DNA of 64,000 bases from Cyanobium usitatum str. Tous (GTDB lineage: Bacteria; Cyanobacteriota; Cyanobacteriia; PCC-6307; Cyanobiaceae). The stretch spans positions 2,046,001 to 2,110,000 of the forward strand of contig NZ_OY986431.1 of the NCBI RefSeq assembly GCF_963920485.1, read 5' to 3'. The notes under the pieces were generated by a model. It searched no databases, was not told the DNA's origin, and saw only the letters and a program-made list of their open reading frames with translations. Positions 8,518 to 20,560 of this stretch are shown here, piece after piece. Numbering within the stretch: position 1 is the stretch's first letter; every line of letters begins with the position of its first letter. The position numbers were made by a program, and so were the translations under genes.

Positions 8518-8813
8518 CCCTGACTAGGCAGCCGCTCGGCCTCGGGGCAGTCTTCCGAGGTGATCACGTCATCAGGGCTGCCGCTGCGGCAGACGTAGGC
8601 CAGCCTGGTGCTGACTGCCCCGATCGAGTCGAGCCGCACGCTCTCCTCCCAGCTGTGGGTTTCGTCGTCGTCTTCAGCGTCGTAGCGCAGGGTGACGAGA
8701 TCCCCCTCGACCTCCACCACCGTGGCCTCCTCAATCCAGCGCTGCTGGTCACGCAAAAACACCCACACCGGGCGCTGTTCGGCACAAAACTGATAAAGCT
8801 TGCGGTGCAGCAT
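8511..8813 (-). CDS. DUF6679-like cyanobacterial protein
   Basis: A 100-residue soluble acidic protein. MLHRKLYQFCAEQRPVWVFL, RDQQRWIEEATVVEVEGDLV and a later SWEESVRLDSIGAV resemble a conserved cyanobacterial family that I believe is DUF6679. Several beta strands (VTLRYDAEDDDE) suggest a small barrel. The ATG at 8813 is preferred to one four codons upstream because homologues begin MLHRKLYQ. Function unknown. Confidence 0.72.
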   Translation of the reverse strand: MLHRKLYQFCAEQRPVWVFLRDQQRWIEEATVVEVEGDLVTLRYDAEDDDETHSWEESVRLDSIGAVSTRLAYVCRSGSPDDVITSEDCPEAERLPSQGQ

Positions 8814-8875
8814 GGGCCGAGGCACTGCTGGCCTACAAACACTAGCCAGTCTCCCGGGTCTTCCTGCTGTTCACC

Positions 8876-9646
8876 ATGATCCAATCCGCCAGCTCCAATG
8901 ACGCCATTCGCCTGCAACTGCGCAGCTGGCCTGAGGTGGAGACCTATCTGGAAAATTGCAAGGGAGTAATCGTGCCCCTGGGCTCCACCGAGCAGCACGG
9001 CCCCACCGGCGCCATCGGCACCGATGCGCTCACCGCCGAAGCCGTGGCCCTGGAAGTGGGCCGCCGCACCGGCGTGCTGGTGACTCCGGCCCAGGCCTTC
9101 GGCATGGCCGAGCACCACTTGGGCTTTGCTGGCACCGTGAGCCTGCAACCCTCCACCCTGCTGGCGGTGCTGCACGACGTAGTGCTGTCGCTTGCCCGCC
9201 ACGGCTTCGAGCGCATCTACGTGATCAATGGCCATGGCGGCAACATCGCCACCAGCAAGGCCGCTTTCGCCCAGGCCTATGCCAGCGCCACCGATCGGTG
9301 CCTGGCGGTGGCGCCGCGGCTGCGCTGCAAGCTGGCCAATTGGTTCATGGCTGGCCCGGTAATGCAGGAGGCGCGCAACCTTTATGGCTCGGAAGAAGGT
9401 CACCACGCCACCCCCAGCGAAATCGCCCTCACGTTGCACTTGGAGCCCAGCCTGCAGACCAAGCAGAGGCCCCTGCCTGATCCAGCCCCGGCCGGCCCCA
9501 TCCACGGCCCTGAAGATTTCCGCCGCCGCCACCCAGATGGCCGCATGGGCTCCAACCCCTACCTGGCCCAGGCCAGCCACGGCGAGCGCTTCTTGGAGCT
9601 GGCCGCCACCGCCCTTGCCTCAGACCTGGAAGCCTTCCTGACCTGA
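8876..9646 (+). CDS. creatininase family amidohydrolase
   Basis: A 256-residue metal-dependent amidohydrolase of the creatininase/MftE/ArfB superfamily. Metal and active-site motifs are intact: PLGSTEQHGPTGAIGTDAL (near 32-50), VINGHGGN (near 117-124) and EEGHHATPSE (near 174-183). Known members hydrolyse creatinine, formamidopyrimidines or mycofactocin precursors; the substrate here cannot be told from sequence. The gene begins 62 nt after the divergent DUF6679-like gene and is followed by gatC after 31 nt. Confidence 0.9.
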   Translation: MIQSASSNDAIRLQLRSWPEVETYLENCKGVIVPLGSTEQHGPTGAIGTDALTAEAVALEVGRRTGVLVTPAQAFGMAEHHLGFAGTVSLQPSTLLAVLHDVVLSLARHGFERIYVINGHGGNIATSKAAFAQAYASATDRCLAVAPRLRCKLANWFMAGPVMQEARNLYGSEEGHHATPSEIALTLHLEPSLQTKQRPLPDPAPAGPIHGPEDFRRRHPDGRMGSNPYLAQASHGERFLELAATALASDLEAFLT

Positions 9647-9677
9647 GCGCTAGCGTCGGATTAGCTGGTAAATCCCG

Positions 9678-9971
9678 ATGAGCAAGATCACCGCAGACGA
9701 CGTGCGCAAGGTGGCCAAGCTGGCCCGCCTAGACCTGCCCGAGGCCAAGATCGCCACTTACACCGGCCAGCTCGAGCGCATCCTCGACTACGTAGCCCAC
9801 CTTGAAACAGTTGACACCGAAGGAGTGCCAGCCACCACTCGAGCGGTGGAAGTGGTGAATGTATGCCGCGAAGATATGGTAACCCCTACGGAAGTGCGCG
9901 AAGAGCTACTAAATGAAGCCCCCCAACGGGAAGGGGATTTCATCCGCGTGCCCAAAATCGTGGCTAGCTGA
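9678..9971 (+). CDS. gatC: aspartyl/glutamyl-tRNA amidotransferase subunit C
   Basis: Small subunit of GatCAB, which converts Glu-tRNA(Gln) and, in many bacteria, Asp-tRNA(Asn) to the amidated forms. At 97 residues it is full length: [41 protein letters not shown], and C-terminal [19 protein letters not shown]. gatA and gatB are not in the window. It converges with crtR. Confidence 0.95.
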   Translation: MSKITADDVRKVAKLARLDLPEAKIATYTGQLERILDYVAHLETVDTEGVPATTRAVEVVNVCREDMVTPTEVREELLNEAPQREGDFIRVPKIVAS

Positions 9972-9989
9972 GCAAGGTCAACTCTCCGG

Positions 9990-11015
9990 TTAACGCACTG
10001 GCGAAATCGCAGTGCGGTGAAGCAACTCCAGCACTCGCCTGCGGGCATGGCGGGTAGGCATTAAAGCTGCAATAGGCCTGAGCTTGCTGCGCTTCTTGCG
10101 ATGGCTGCGAACGCCGAGGAAAATATCGTAAAGGAAATTAAATCCATCATTCTTGGTTTCAAACAAGCCAAGGCGCTGGGGCGAGCCTTTGGCGTCAAGC
10201 ATTGGTTTAGTGGCGTGATAGGCAGGGCGGTATTCAAACCAGGGTATGGATGGCCACAGGTGATGAATAAGGTGATAATTCTGACCCATGATCAGCCAAT
10301 TCATCAGTCTGCCCGGATAAACACGGGCGTTATGCCAGCGGTTGCGAGACTGGAAGGGGCGGTGGGGCAGGTAGTCGAAGAACAAGCCCAACGTCACTCC
10401 CACCATTAGGGCCGGAGCAAACCAGCAGTTGAAAATAAATTCGAGAAAGCCAAATTTCGCTGCAGCCACCACGATCGCCACGAAGATGGCCCGGGCTAGG
10501 CCCCACTCAAACAGTTCATAACGACGCCACAAACGGCGACGGAAGAAAAACAGCTCGTGATAGAAAAATCGTGGTGCAATCAACCACAGCGGACCAAAAG
10601 TGCTGACGATGTGATCAGGATCGTTCTTGGGATCATTGACGTGGGCGTGGTGCTGCAGGTGCACCCGGGTAAAAACGGGAAAGCTGAAGCCAAGCAGTAG
10701 GGCAGCGCCATGACCCATCACCGCATTCCAGAAGCGGTGCGGATGGGCCGCGTTGTGGCAGGCGTCGTGAATCACCGTGCCCTCTAAGTGCAGGGCCAGA
10801 AATCCGGTAGCCAGCAGCACGGGCAGGGGCCAACCAGCCACAAACCAGCCCCAAATCGTGAGAGCAGCTAAGCCATAGCCAGCCAAAAACAGCCCAACGG
10901 TGGGGTTCCAAGGCGCAGGCGGGTCAAGAAATTCCCTCGGCACAAGCCGCGAGGGAGATGCCATTGCCCCTTCGGAGACCACGGCAGTTGCAGAGGCGGC
11001 CAGAACCTGTGTCAT
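9990..11015 (-). CDS. crtR: beta-carotene hydroxylase CrtR
   Basis: Membrane di-iron hydroxylase making zeaxanthin from beta-carotene. The 341-residue protein has the three fatty-acid-desaturase-type histidine clusters: HDACHNAAH (near 85-93), HLQHHAHVND (near 118-127) and NYHLIHHLWPSIPW (near 245-258), plus paired membrane helices. The lysine/arginine-rich C-terminus (RSHRKKRSK) is cytoplasmic by prediction. ATG 11015 is used; an in-frame ATG at 10964 is possible. Confidence 0.9.
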   Translation of the reverse strand: MTQVLAASATAVVSEGAMASPSRLVPREFLDPPAPWNPTVGLFLAGYGLAALTIWGWFVAGWPLPVLLATGFLALHLEGTVIHDACHNAAHPHRFWNAVMGHGAALLLGFSFPVFTRVHLQHHAHVNDPKNDPDHIVSTFGPLWLIAPRFFYHELFFFRRRLWRRYELFEWGLARAIFVAIVVAAAKFGFLEFIFNCWFAPALMVGVTLGLFFDYLPHRPFQSRNRWHNARVYPGRLMNWLIMGQNYHLIHHLWPSIPWFEYRPAYHATKPMLDAKGSPQRLGLFETKNDGFNFLYDIFLGVRSHRKKRSKLRPIAALMPTRHARRRVLELLHRTAISPVR

Positions 11016-11070
11016 CTCAGCTGAACCAGATCCCAGAACGTTGCATCAAGGCAACTTAAGAAAGTGATGA

Positions 11071-11152
11071 TGCCCACCGGGGGACTTGAACCCCCACGAC
11101 CAAAGCCACTGGTACCTAAAACCAGCGCGTCTACCAATTCCGCCAGGTGGGC
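11071..11152 (-). tRNA. tRNA-Leu (anticodon TAG)
   Basis: An 82-nt class II tRNA on the minus strand: acceptor GCCCACC/GGTGGGC, D-arm with AATTGGTAGACGC, anticodon stem CTGGT/ACCAG with loop TTTAGGT (anticodon TAG), a variable arm (TGGCTTTGGTCGT), and T-arm GGGGG-TTCAAGT-CCCCC. Discriminator A, as expected for leucine; CCA not encoded. Confidence 0.95.
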
Positions 11153-11217
11153 AGAACGCGACTGTAGGGACAGATGCTGGGCGGCGCCCACAATGGGGGA
11201 CTCCATGCCTTCTGGCC

Positions 11218-11742
11218 ATGCTCGCCACCCTGGGCGGACTCCTGGCGCTGCTGCTGGGTCTCGCCATCCTGCTGCTGCCGCTGCTGGCCACCGAACTGAG
11301 CCGGCCGCGGGATTCGGCCTGGGGCGCCGTAGTGCTGCTGCTGGGACTGGTGCTTGTAACCAGTGCCGACCGGCTCACGGGCGCCCCGATGTTGGGCGTG
11401 CTTTGCGGTGGCCTGCTGATCGGCAGGCTCGCAGGCGAGGTGTCCCAGGGCCGCTGGCGGCAACTCACCGCTGAGGAGCAGCAGAGGCTTTGGTCGACGG
11501 AACGCTGGCAGACCAGCCTGCAACAGGCGGGCGCCAGCCTGGCCCATCTGCTCGCCGTGCTGACCACTGCCACTGCAGGTGTGAGCCAATGGCTGACCCA
11601 GCAACGCCAGCCCAAAACCAGTGGCAAGCGCTGGGTGCGCCCGGAAGAGCCAAGCGCCGTCAGCGAGATCGACAGCCTGGTCACGGCCGATATCCCGGAA
11701 CCGCAACCGCTGGCCGAGCCCTCCAGCAGCCAGGCGGGATAA
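11218..11742 (+). CDS. Ycf66-like membrane protein
   Basis: A 174-residue protein with three N-terminal hydrophobic segments (LATLGGLLALLLGLAILLLP, AVVLLLGLVLVT, MLGVLCGGLLIGRLAGE) followed by a soluble Gln/Thr-rich tail. The hydrophobic part resembles the Ycf66 N-terminal family of cyanobacteria and plastids; this is a resemblance rather than a firm match. ATG 11218 is preferred over upstream in-frame codons that fall inside the tRNA-Leu gene. The stop is 24 nt before ileS. Confidence 0.62.
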   Translation: MLATLGGLLALLLGLAILLLPLLATELSRPRDSAWGAVVLLLGLVLVTSADRLTGAPMLGVLCGGLLIGRLAGEVSQGRWRQLTAEEQQRLWSTERWQTSLQQAGASLAHLLAVLTTATAGVSQWLTQQRQPKTSGKRWVRPEEPSAVSEIDSLVTADIPEPQPLAEPSSSQAG

Positions 11743-11766
11743 TCAGTTCTGCTGCCCCCAGGCGAC

Positions 11767-14675
<2,909 letters not shown>

Positions 14676-14682
<7 letters not shown>

Positions 14683-15176
14683 ACGCCAAGGCACTGATTG
14701 AGCAGCTGAAACTCCAGCCCCATCCGGAGGGTGGCTACTACCGCGAGACCTACCGGGCCAGCCAAATAGTCGACACATCCCGCGGACCCAGGGTTGCCAG
14801 CTCGGCGATCCTCTACTTACTAGCTGAAGGCGAGTGGTCGAGCTGGCATCGGATCTGCTCCGATGAGGCTTGGCACCACCATGGCGGCAGCGGCCTACTG
14901 ATCTATCAACTCCGCCCGGATGGCCGGGCTTGCGTCAGCAAGCTTGGGCTTGATCTTGGCGTTGGAGAACTACCCCAGATCGTGGTGCCTGCCGGCAGCT
15001 GGTTCGCAGCTGAACCAGTGGCTGGGCACACCCCATGGAGCTTGGTGGGGTGCACGGTGGCCCCAGGCTTTGATTTCGTCGATTTCGAACTAGCCAGCCA
15101 GAGCCAGCTGCAACACCACGCCACCCAGCTGGAATCTTGTTGCCGTGATTGGCGCCGCCTAATTGCGATGGGCTGA
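14676..15176 (+). CDS. cupin domain protein (DUF985 family)
   Basis: A 166-residue cupin_5/DUF985 protein: LQPHPEGGYYRETYRAS near the N-terminus, SAILYLLAEGEWSSWHRI, DEAWHHHGGSGLLIYQL and a C-terminal WSLVGCTVAPGFDFVDFELA. Clustered histidines could bind a metal. The best start is GTG 14676 (TTG 14679 is adjacent), inside the ileS stop region, indicating translational coupling. Substrate unknown. Confidence 0.85.
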
Positions 15177-15185
15177 TCAGAGGAC

Positions 15186-15512
15186 TCAAGCCCAACCGCC
15201 AGGCTCAAGGAAAACCTCAGGGGAAGCGGGCCCAACCAACAGCTGCTCAGCAGCAGGATTCAGGGGGGCCTGAAGTAGTTCAGCTGTTTCGATCACCGCC
15301 CCATCAGGCAGCACTGGCTGGTCGGGATCGAAATCGGTGGGATGGGTAGTGCTGCTCGAAAAACCCCGAAAAATCAGCAGCTCGTAGGGCTCAAGAGGGC
15401 CTGCCGCCAACTGAAGCTGGCCCCTGAGCCGCAGCACCCGATCAGGCCGCTCCCGGCTCAACTCTTCCAACCTGGCCAGCAGGGCCATCACAGATGCAGC
15501 GGAGAGGGTCAT
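15186..15512 (-). CDS. conserved cyanobacterial protein (possible DUF7734 family)
   Basis: A 108-residue soluble protein. SRERPDRVLRLRGQLQLAAG, YELLIFRGFSSSTTHPT and FDPDQPVLPDGAVI form a pattern I associate with a cyanobacterial and plant-plastid family (I believe DUF7734, not certain). No catalytic motif is evident. ATG 15512. It follows the DUF3177 gene by 28 nt on the same strand and converges with the cupin gene. Confidence 0.65.
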   Translation of the reverse strand: MTLSAASVMALLARLEELSRERPDRVLRLRGQLQLAAGPLEPYELLIFRGFSSSTTHPTDFDPDQPVLPDGAVIETAELLQAPLNPAAEQLLVGPASPEVFLEPGGWA

Positions 15513-15540
15513 GGCGAGAGAGAAAGCAAGGGGCTGATCC

Positions 15541-16194
15541 TTAGAAATCGCCAGCGATTCGCCCCTGCTTGGGCAAGCGCACCAGCAGCCATTGCAACAG
15601 TCCCACCACATAGGCAACCAAACCCACGTATCCGATGAAGGCAGCCACGGCAGGGGTCCATTCGCCGCCAAAAATGAAGGCAAACAGCCCCTCGACATGC
15701 CGGTGCAGACCAAGGGGCGGCTGAATCCAAACGGCGCAACGGGGCTGGGCCAGGGCGCCAGGGCCCATACAGCCCAGGGCCGTGGCACTAAGCAAGGCGC
15801 CAAGTAGGGCCCACACCGTGAGACTCCAGCGCCAGATGCGCAGGGTCAGGGGTAAGGGACGCCAGGGCGGCAGGTCGGCCAGCTCCTCGTTGAGATCCAC
15901 CCAGAACCAGACGCTCAGCACCACCAGCAGCTGGGCCAGCAGCAAAACCACAAAGCCGAGGGGCCGCCGGTCGGTGAGCAGCAGGGTTGCAAGCAGGAAC
16001 AGGCTGGCCACCTTCCAATAAATCCCCAGCAGGCGCACCAAGGATCCCTCCTTGCGTACCGACGCCCAGATCAGGAGCACTAGGGGCAAGCCGACGCTGA
16101 ACAGCATCGCCAGGCGGACATCGAGCCACACCAAGGAGCGGTAAAGAGGTTCTGGCAGGGCGGCGAGCACGCGTGTGGTTCGGTAAGGCGCCAT
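15541..16194 (-). CDS. DUF3177 family membrane protein
   Basis: A 217-residue integral membrane protein with about five to six hydrophobic helices (AMLFSVGLPLVLLIWASV, VASLFLLATLLL, GFVVLLLAQLLVVLSVWFW, and others). YRSLVWLDVRLAMLFSVGLP and the LLGIYWKVASL segment fit the cyanobacterial DUF3177 family. Function unknown. ATG 16194 is used; the FIST gene starts 35 nt away on the other strand, so the two share a short divergent promoter region. Confidence 0.75.
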   Translation of the reverse strand: MAPYRTTRVLAALPEPLYRSLVWLDVRLAMLFSVGLPLVLLIWASVRKEGSLVRLLGIYWKVASLFLLATLLLTDRRPLGFVVLLLAQLLVVLSVWFWVDLNEELADLPPWRPLPLTLRIWRWSLTVWALLGALLSATALGCMGPGALAQPRCAVWIQPPLGLHRHVEGLFAFIFGGEWTPAVAAFIGYVGLVAYVVGLLQWLLVRLPKQGRIAGDF

Positions 16195-16229
16195 TATCCG
16201 CGTCCCCGGCAAGCGATAGGGTCCGAGTT

Positions 16230-17498
16230 ATGGCCGCCTTCTCCCTGCCCAGCTGGCTCTCCCGCACCTTCGGGGCCCGTCCTGCCCAGGCCTGGTGTCG
16301 CACCGCCCTAGCCAGCGAAACCTCGCTGCAGGCCTCGGTTGAAGACATAGCAACCCAGCTGCGGGGGGCCGGTCCAGCGGATCTGGCCTTGGTCTTCGCC
16401 GCAGCTAGCTACGCCAGCGACCTGCCCCGGCTGCTACCCCTATTGCAAGAGAAAGTCCAGGCCAGCCACTGGCTTGGCTGCCTGGGCGGTGGGGTGGTGG
16501 GCACCGATGCTGGCGGCAGCCCCCATGAGCTGGAGAACAAACCAGCCCTGAGTGTCACCCTGCTGCGCCTACCCGGCGCCGAGCTCCACCCTTTTGCGAT
16601 TGATACCGACTGCCTGCCCGACCTCGACGGCCCGGCTGATCCCTGGCGCGCCCTGCTCAATGCGTCAGCAGCTCCCAGCCCCTCGATGCTGCTGTTGGTG
16701 GATCCCAGCTGCTCCCGCATCAACGATCTGATCAGTGGCCTGGATTACGCCTGTCCAGGGGCGGCGAAAGTTGGTGGGGTCGCCGGCCCCCACAGTGCCG
16801 GCCATGGCTCTCTGCTGTTTGGAGATCAGGTGGTTCGCGGTGCCGTCGGCTGCCTCATTGGTGGGGCCTGGCAACTCGATCCGGTGGTGGCCCAGGGCTG
16901 CCGGCCGATCGGTCCGGTTTTTGATGTGGAGCAAGTTCAGCGCAACGTGGTGCTGGAGGTAAGCCAGGGCCAGGCCCGCCGCAGCCCTGTGGCAGCGCTT
17001 CAGTCGATCCTCACGGATCTGAGTGCCGAGGAGCGGGAGCTGGTGAAGCACTCGCTATTTCTGGGCGTGGGCCGTAGCAACTTCAGCCTCAGCGCCGCAG
17101 ACCCAGATGGCCCCACCTCTTTTCTGGTGCGCAACCTGCTTGGTGTCGACCCCCGCAACGGCGCCGTAGCCGTGGCTGAACGGATGCGGGTGGGGCAACA
17201 GGTGCAGTTCCAACTGCGCGATGCCAGCGCCTCCAGGCTGGAACTGCGCCAACTGCTGACCAGACAGCAACGGCGCAACCCGGAGCCCCTAGCCGCCCTG
17301 CTGTTTGCCTGCCTAGGCCGTGGCGTTGGGCTCTACGGCAGTGCCGACGGCGACGTGGAGCTGTGCCGGGAAGTGTTTGATCAGGTGCCCATCGCAGGAT
17401 CGTTCTGCAACGGCGAAATCGGCCCGGTCGATGGCAGCACCTATCTGCACGGCTACACCGCCAGCCTGGCCTTCTTGGTGCCGCGCGCAGAGGGCTGA
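16230..17498 (+). CDS. FIST domain sensory protein
   Basis: A 422-residue soluble protein with FIST_N (residues about 25-220) and FIST_C (about 230-410). Family marks include [42 protein letters not shown], and in [18 protein letters not shown] and [30 protein letters not shown] proteins are thought to bind small ligands such as amino acids and signal to other proteins. No kinase is fused. ATG 16230; the stop overlaps the trmB start (TGATG). Confidence 0.88.
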   Translation: MAAFSLPSWLSRTFGARPAQAWCRTALASETSLQASVEDIATQLRGAGPADLALVFAAASYASDLPRLLPLLQEKVQASHWLGCLGGGVVGTDAGGSPHELENKPALSVTLLRLPGAELHPFAIDTDCLPDLDGPADPWRALLNASAAPSPSMLLLVDPSCSRINDLISGLDYACPGAAKVGGVAGPHSAGHGSLLFGDQVVRGAVGCLIGGAWQLDPVVAQGCRPIGPVFDVEQVQRNVVLEVSQGQARRSPVAALQSILTDLSAEERELVKHSLFLGVGRSNFSLSAADPDGPTSFLVRNLLGVDPRNGAVAVAERMRVGQQVQFQLRDASASRLELRQLLTRQQRRNPEPLAALLFACLGRGVGLYGSADGDVELCREVFDQVPIAGSFCNGEIGPVDGSTYLHGYTASLAFLVPRAEG

Positions 17499-18172
17499 TG
17501 GTGCGCCAGCACGTCAATCCACTCAGCCGCTTTTTCCAGCTACCCCGGCCCCTGCCGCCGCCAGCCGAGCTTTTCAGTCAGCCGGAGCTGCCTCTTCATC
17601 TCGACATTGGCTGCGCCCGCGGCCGCTTCCTGCTGGCCCTGGCCCAGCACCAGCCCAACTGCAACCATCTAGGTGTGGAAATCCGCCGGCCATTGGTGGA
17701 TGGCGCCGAAGCCGACCGCCAGGCCCTGGGGCTCGGCAACCTCCACTACCTGTTCTGCAACGCCAACATCAGCCTGCAGGACTGGCTGGCGGCCCTACCC
17801 GCCGGGCTGCTGCAGCGGGTGACGATCCAGTTTCCGGATCCCTGGTTTAAGCAAAAGCATCAAAAGCGGCGGGTGCTGCAGCCCGCCCTGCTGCTGGCCC
17901 TGGCCGAGGCGCTGGGGCCGGGCCGTGAGCTGTTTATTCAGAGCGATGTGCTGGCGGTGATCACACCGATGGTGCAGCTGATCGAGGCCAGCGGCGGCTT
18001 CGATCGCCCGGCCGCAGATGGGCGCCCCTGGCGTGCCGGCAACCCCCTGGCGGTGCCAACCGAGCGCGAAACCTACGTGCTGAGCCAAGGGTTGCCTGTC
18101 TACCGAGTTCTCTACCAACGCAACGACCGCAACCTGGAAGATCAGCTCGAAGCGGTTGATAATCGGGCCTGA
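17498..18172 (+). CDS. trmB: tRNA (guanine-N7-)-methyltransferase
   Basis: Makes m7G46 in tRNA variable loops using S-adenosylmethionine. The 224-residue protein has the SAM-binding [19 protein letters not shown] (near 32-50), [10 protein letters not shown], and the TrmB signature [20 protein letters not shown] (near 110-129). The start ATG overlaps the FIST stop by one base, so translation is probably coupled. Confidence 0.95.
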   Translation: MVRQHVNPLSRFFQLPRPLPPPAELFSQPELPLHLDIGCARGRFLLALAQHQPNCNHLGVEIRRPLVDGAEADRQALGLGNLHYLFCNANISLQDWLAALPAGLLQRVTIQFPDPWFKQKHQKRRVLQPALLLALAEALGPGRELFIQSDVLAVITPMVQLIEASGGFDRPAADGRPWRAGNPLAVPTERETYVLSQGLPVYRVLYQRNDRNLEDQLEAVDNRA

Positions 18173-18189
18173 AGCCAGGCTGCACCCCC

Positions 18190-19500
18190 TTGAGCGCCCC
18201 CCCAATGCCAATTTTGCTGCGCTGGCAGGGCTGCCTGCAGCGCGCTGACAGTGGTCCGCTGGGGCGCCAGCTAACCCTGATAGCCGGCCTGGTGCTCTGC
18301 GCCCTGATGGCTGGCCTGCCCCTGGTAACCCGCAGCGGCCTCAGCCTGCTGGTGCTGGCAAGTGGCCTTCTATGGCTACTGCTGGCCCTAACCACTACCC
18401 CAGGCCCTCTGGTGGAGATCGACCGCTGGATTCTGGGAATCCTGGCCATCGCCCTGCTGGCCACAGGTTTCTCACCGGTGCCCCTGGCCGCCGCCAAGGG
18501 GCTGGTCAAACTTGTGAGCTACCTGGGCGTCTACGCCCTGATGCGCCAACTGCTAATCCTGGCTCCGGTCTGGTGGGACCGGATCGTGGCGGCGCTGCTG
18601 GCTGGAAACCTGGTCACCTGCGTGATCGGCATCCGCCAGCTCTACGGCGATAGCGGCGAACTAGCCCGCTGGGCTGACCCGAACTCCGTGGCCGATGGCA
18701 CGGTGCGCATCTACAGCACCCTCGAAAACCCCAACCTGCTGGCGGGGTACCTGCTGCCGGTGCTGCCCCTAGCCCTCGTGGCCCTGCTGCGCTGGCCGGG
18801 GCGAGCCGGCAAGCTCTTTGCCCTCACTGCCCTGGTGCTGGGGGTAGTCGCCCTGGTGCTCACCTTCAGCCGCGGCGCCTGGATGGGTTTGGTGGCCGAG
18901 GCGGCAGTGATCTCACTGCTGCTTGCCGTGCGCGCCACCCGGGCCTGGCCCCTGCTCTGGCGGCGCCTGTTTCCCCTGCTGCTGCTAATTGGCGGCGCTG
19001 CCCTCTTAGTAGTTCTGGTTACCCAGGTGGAGCCGCTGCGGGTGCGGGTGATGAGCCTGGTAGCCGGCCGGCAAGACAGCTCCAACAACTTCCGCATCAA
19101 CGTCTGGCTTGCAGCACTGGATATGGTCCAGGCCCGCCCGTGGCTTGGCATCGGCCCCGGCAACGACGCTTTTAACCAGATCTATCCACTGTTTCAGCAA
19201 CCCAAGTTCAACGCACTCAGCGCCTACTCCATCCCCCTGGAGCTGGCGGTGGAAGCTGGCATTCCTGGCTTGCTGGCCGGGATTGGACTGCTGCTGGCCA
19301 GCCTGCGCAGCGCCACCAGCCTCTGGCGCAGTGATAGCTGCTTCAGCCTGCCGGCCCTGGCGGCGATCGCCGTAATTGTGGGGCTCACGGTGCAGGGACT
19401 CACCGACACGATCTTTTTCCGGCCGGAGGTACAACTGAGCGGCTGGTTTTGCATCGCCACCCTGGCTGCCGGAGCTAGCCGCGCCGAAGGCCGTGGCTGA
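18190..19500 (+). CDS. ictB: IctB-like O-antigen ligase superfamily membrane protein
   Basis: A 436-residue protein with about ten membrane helices. It resembles cyanobacterial IctB: IYSTLENPNLLAGYLLPVLP (near 176-195), LTFSRGAWMGLVAEAAV (near 226-242), the WLGIGPGNDAFNQIYPLFQQ loop and AYSIPLELAVEAGIPGLLAG. IctB was first proposed to move inorganic carbon, but the fold is that of O-antigen ligases, so the activity is unsettled. Start TTG 18190 or ATG 18205. It overlaps the next gene by 8 nt. Confidence 0.85.
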   Translation: MSAPPMPILLRWQGCLQRADSGPLGRQLTLIAGLVLCALMAGLPLVTRSGLSLLVLASGLLWLLLALTTTPGPLVEIDRWILGILAIALLATGFSPVPLAAAKGLVKLVSYLGVYALMRQLLILAPVWWDRIVAALLAGNLVTCVIGIRQLYGDSGELARWADPNSVADGTVRIYSTLENPNLLAGYLLPVLPLALVALLRWPGRAGKLFALTALVLGVVALVLTFSRGAWMGLVAEAAVISLLLAVRATRAWPLLWRRLFPLLLLIGGAALLVVLVTQVEPLRVRVMSLVAGRQDSSNNFRINVWLAALDMVQARPWLGIGPGNDAFNQIYPLFQQPKFNALSAYSIPLELAVEAGIPGLLAGIGLLLASLRSATSLWRSDSCFSLPALAAIAVIVGLTVQGLTDTIFFRPEVQLSGWFCIATLAAGASRAEGRG

Positions 19501-20482
19501 ACCAGGCCTGATTGCCGGCTTCGATGCCGGCCAAACCCACACCAGCTGTCGCGTCAGCGATGCCTGCAGTGGTGAAATGCTGGGTGAAGGCCAGGGGCCA
19601 GGGGTGTGCCATCTGGCCGCAGCCGACGGCCCCGCCCGCTTCTGCCAGGCCCTTCAAGTCAGCCTGGCGCAGGCGCGCCTGCACCTGCCACACACCGGCA
19701 CGCCCCTGCTAGCCGCCGGCATTGGCGCCAGTGGCATCGAAGTGGGCAGCTCCGTCCAGGAGCTGGGCCGGCAGCTGGCGGCCGCGGCCCTGCAACTACC
19801 CCTTGAGCGCCTAGTAGTCACGGGAGATGAGCGCACTGCCCTGCGCGGAGCCATGGGCAACCAGCAGGGCGGTGCAGGCATCCTGGTGATCAGCGGCACC
19901 GGCTCGATTGCCGTGGGTCGCAACGGCGAGAATCGGGAGCACCGCTGCGGTGGCTGGGGCTGGCTGCTCGATGGCAGCGGTTCGGCGATGGATATCGGCC
20001 ACGACGCCCTGATGGCAAGCGTACGCATGTCAGATGGCCGGGATCGGGACACCGCCCTGCGGCACACCCTCTGGAGCGCGCTGGCTGTAGGCAGCGCCCA
20101 GGAGCTGAAAGCGCTGGTGGTGCAGGCAGACTTCGGCCCAGCCGGCTTCGCCCGCCTGGCTCCCTATGTGGATCAGCTCGCCGAGGCCGGAGACGCCGAG
20201 GCGATGACGATCATCGAGCGATCCGGGGCCGGCCTGGCTGACCTGGTGGCCGGTGTGGCCGCAGCCCTAGGCCTATCGAGCCCCCGAGTGGCTGCGGTGG
20301 GGGGCGCGATCACCCATCTGGGCATGCTCCAGCGAGCCTGGTGCGCTGAGCTGGCCGCGCGACTGCCAGAGGCCACGCTCGTGGCGCCCCACCGGGACGC
20401 GTGCCACGGAGCTCTGCTGATGGCGGGCGACCTGTTGACGAACTCGGCAGACGCTCCAGGGGGTTCAGCCCGGTGCGCTTGA
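19493..20482 (+). CDS. BadF/BadG-type ATPase, N-acetylglucosamine-kinase-like
   Basis: A 329-residue ASKHA-fold ATPase: phosphate-1 motif AGFDAGQTHTSCRV (near 7-20), DERTALRGAMGNQQGGAGIL, ISGTGSIAVGR (near 131-141), the GGWGWLLDGSGSAMDIG motif and adenosine motif VAAVGGAITHLG (near 266-277). Members phosphorylate N-acetylglucosamine or activate corrinoid/benzoyl-CoA enzymes; the HRCGGWGWLLDGSGS motif favours the sugar-kinase branch. Start GTG 19493, inside the ictB 3' end. Confidence 0.85.
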   Translation: MAEPGLIAGFDAGQTHTSCRVSDACSGEMLGEGQGPGVCHLAAADGPARFCQALQVSLAQARLHLPHTGTPLLAAGIGASGIEVGSSVQELGRQLAAAALQLPLERLVVTGDERTALRGAMGNQQGGAGILVISGTGSIAVGRNGENREHRCGGWGWLLDGSGSAMDIGHDALMASVRMSDGRDRDTALRHTLWSALAVGSAQELKALVVQADFGPAGFARLAPYVDQLAEAGDAEAMTIIERSGAGLADLVAGVAAALGLSSPRVAAVGGAITHLGMLQRAWCAELAARLPEATLVAPHRDACHGALLMAGDLLTNSADAPGGSARCA

Positions 20483-20560
20483 GGAATCGGTCCGCACCAC
20501 TTGGCCTGAATCCTTTGGGCCCCGCATAATTCGACTAACGGCAGGGCTGGGCGGGATCGC

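Noticed and set aside
8564-9580. 338-codon open frame antisense to the creatininase-family gene
   Set aside because: The plus-strand gene has intact metal motifs across this region; the antisense product is Gly/Ala/His-rich with no family features.
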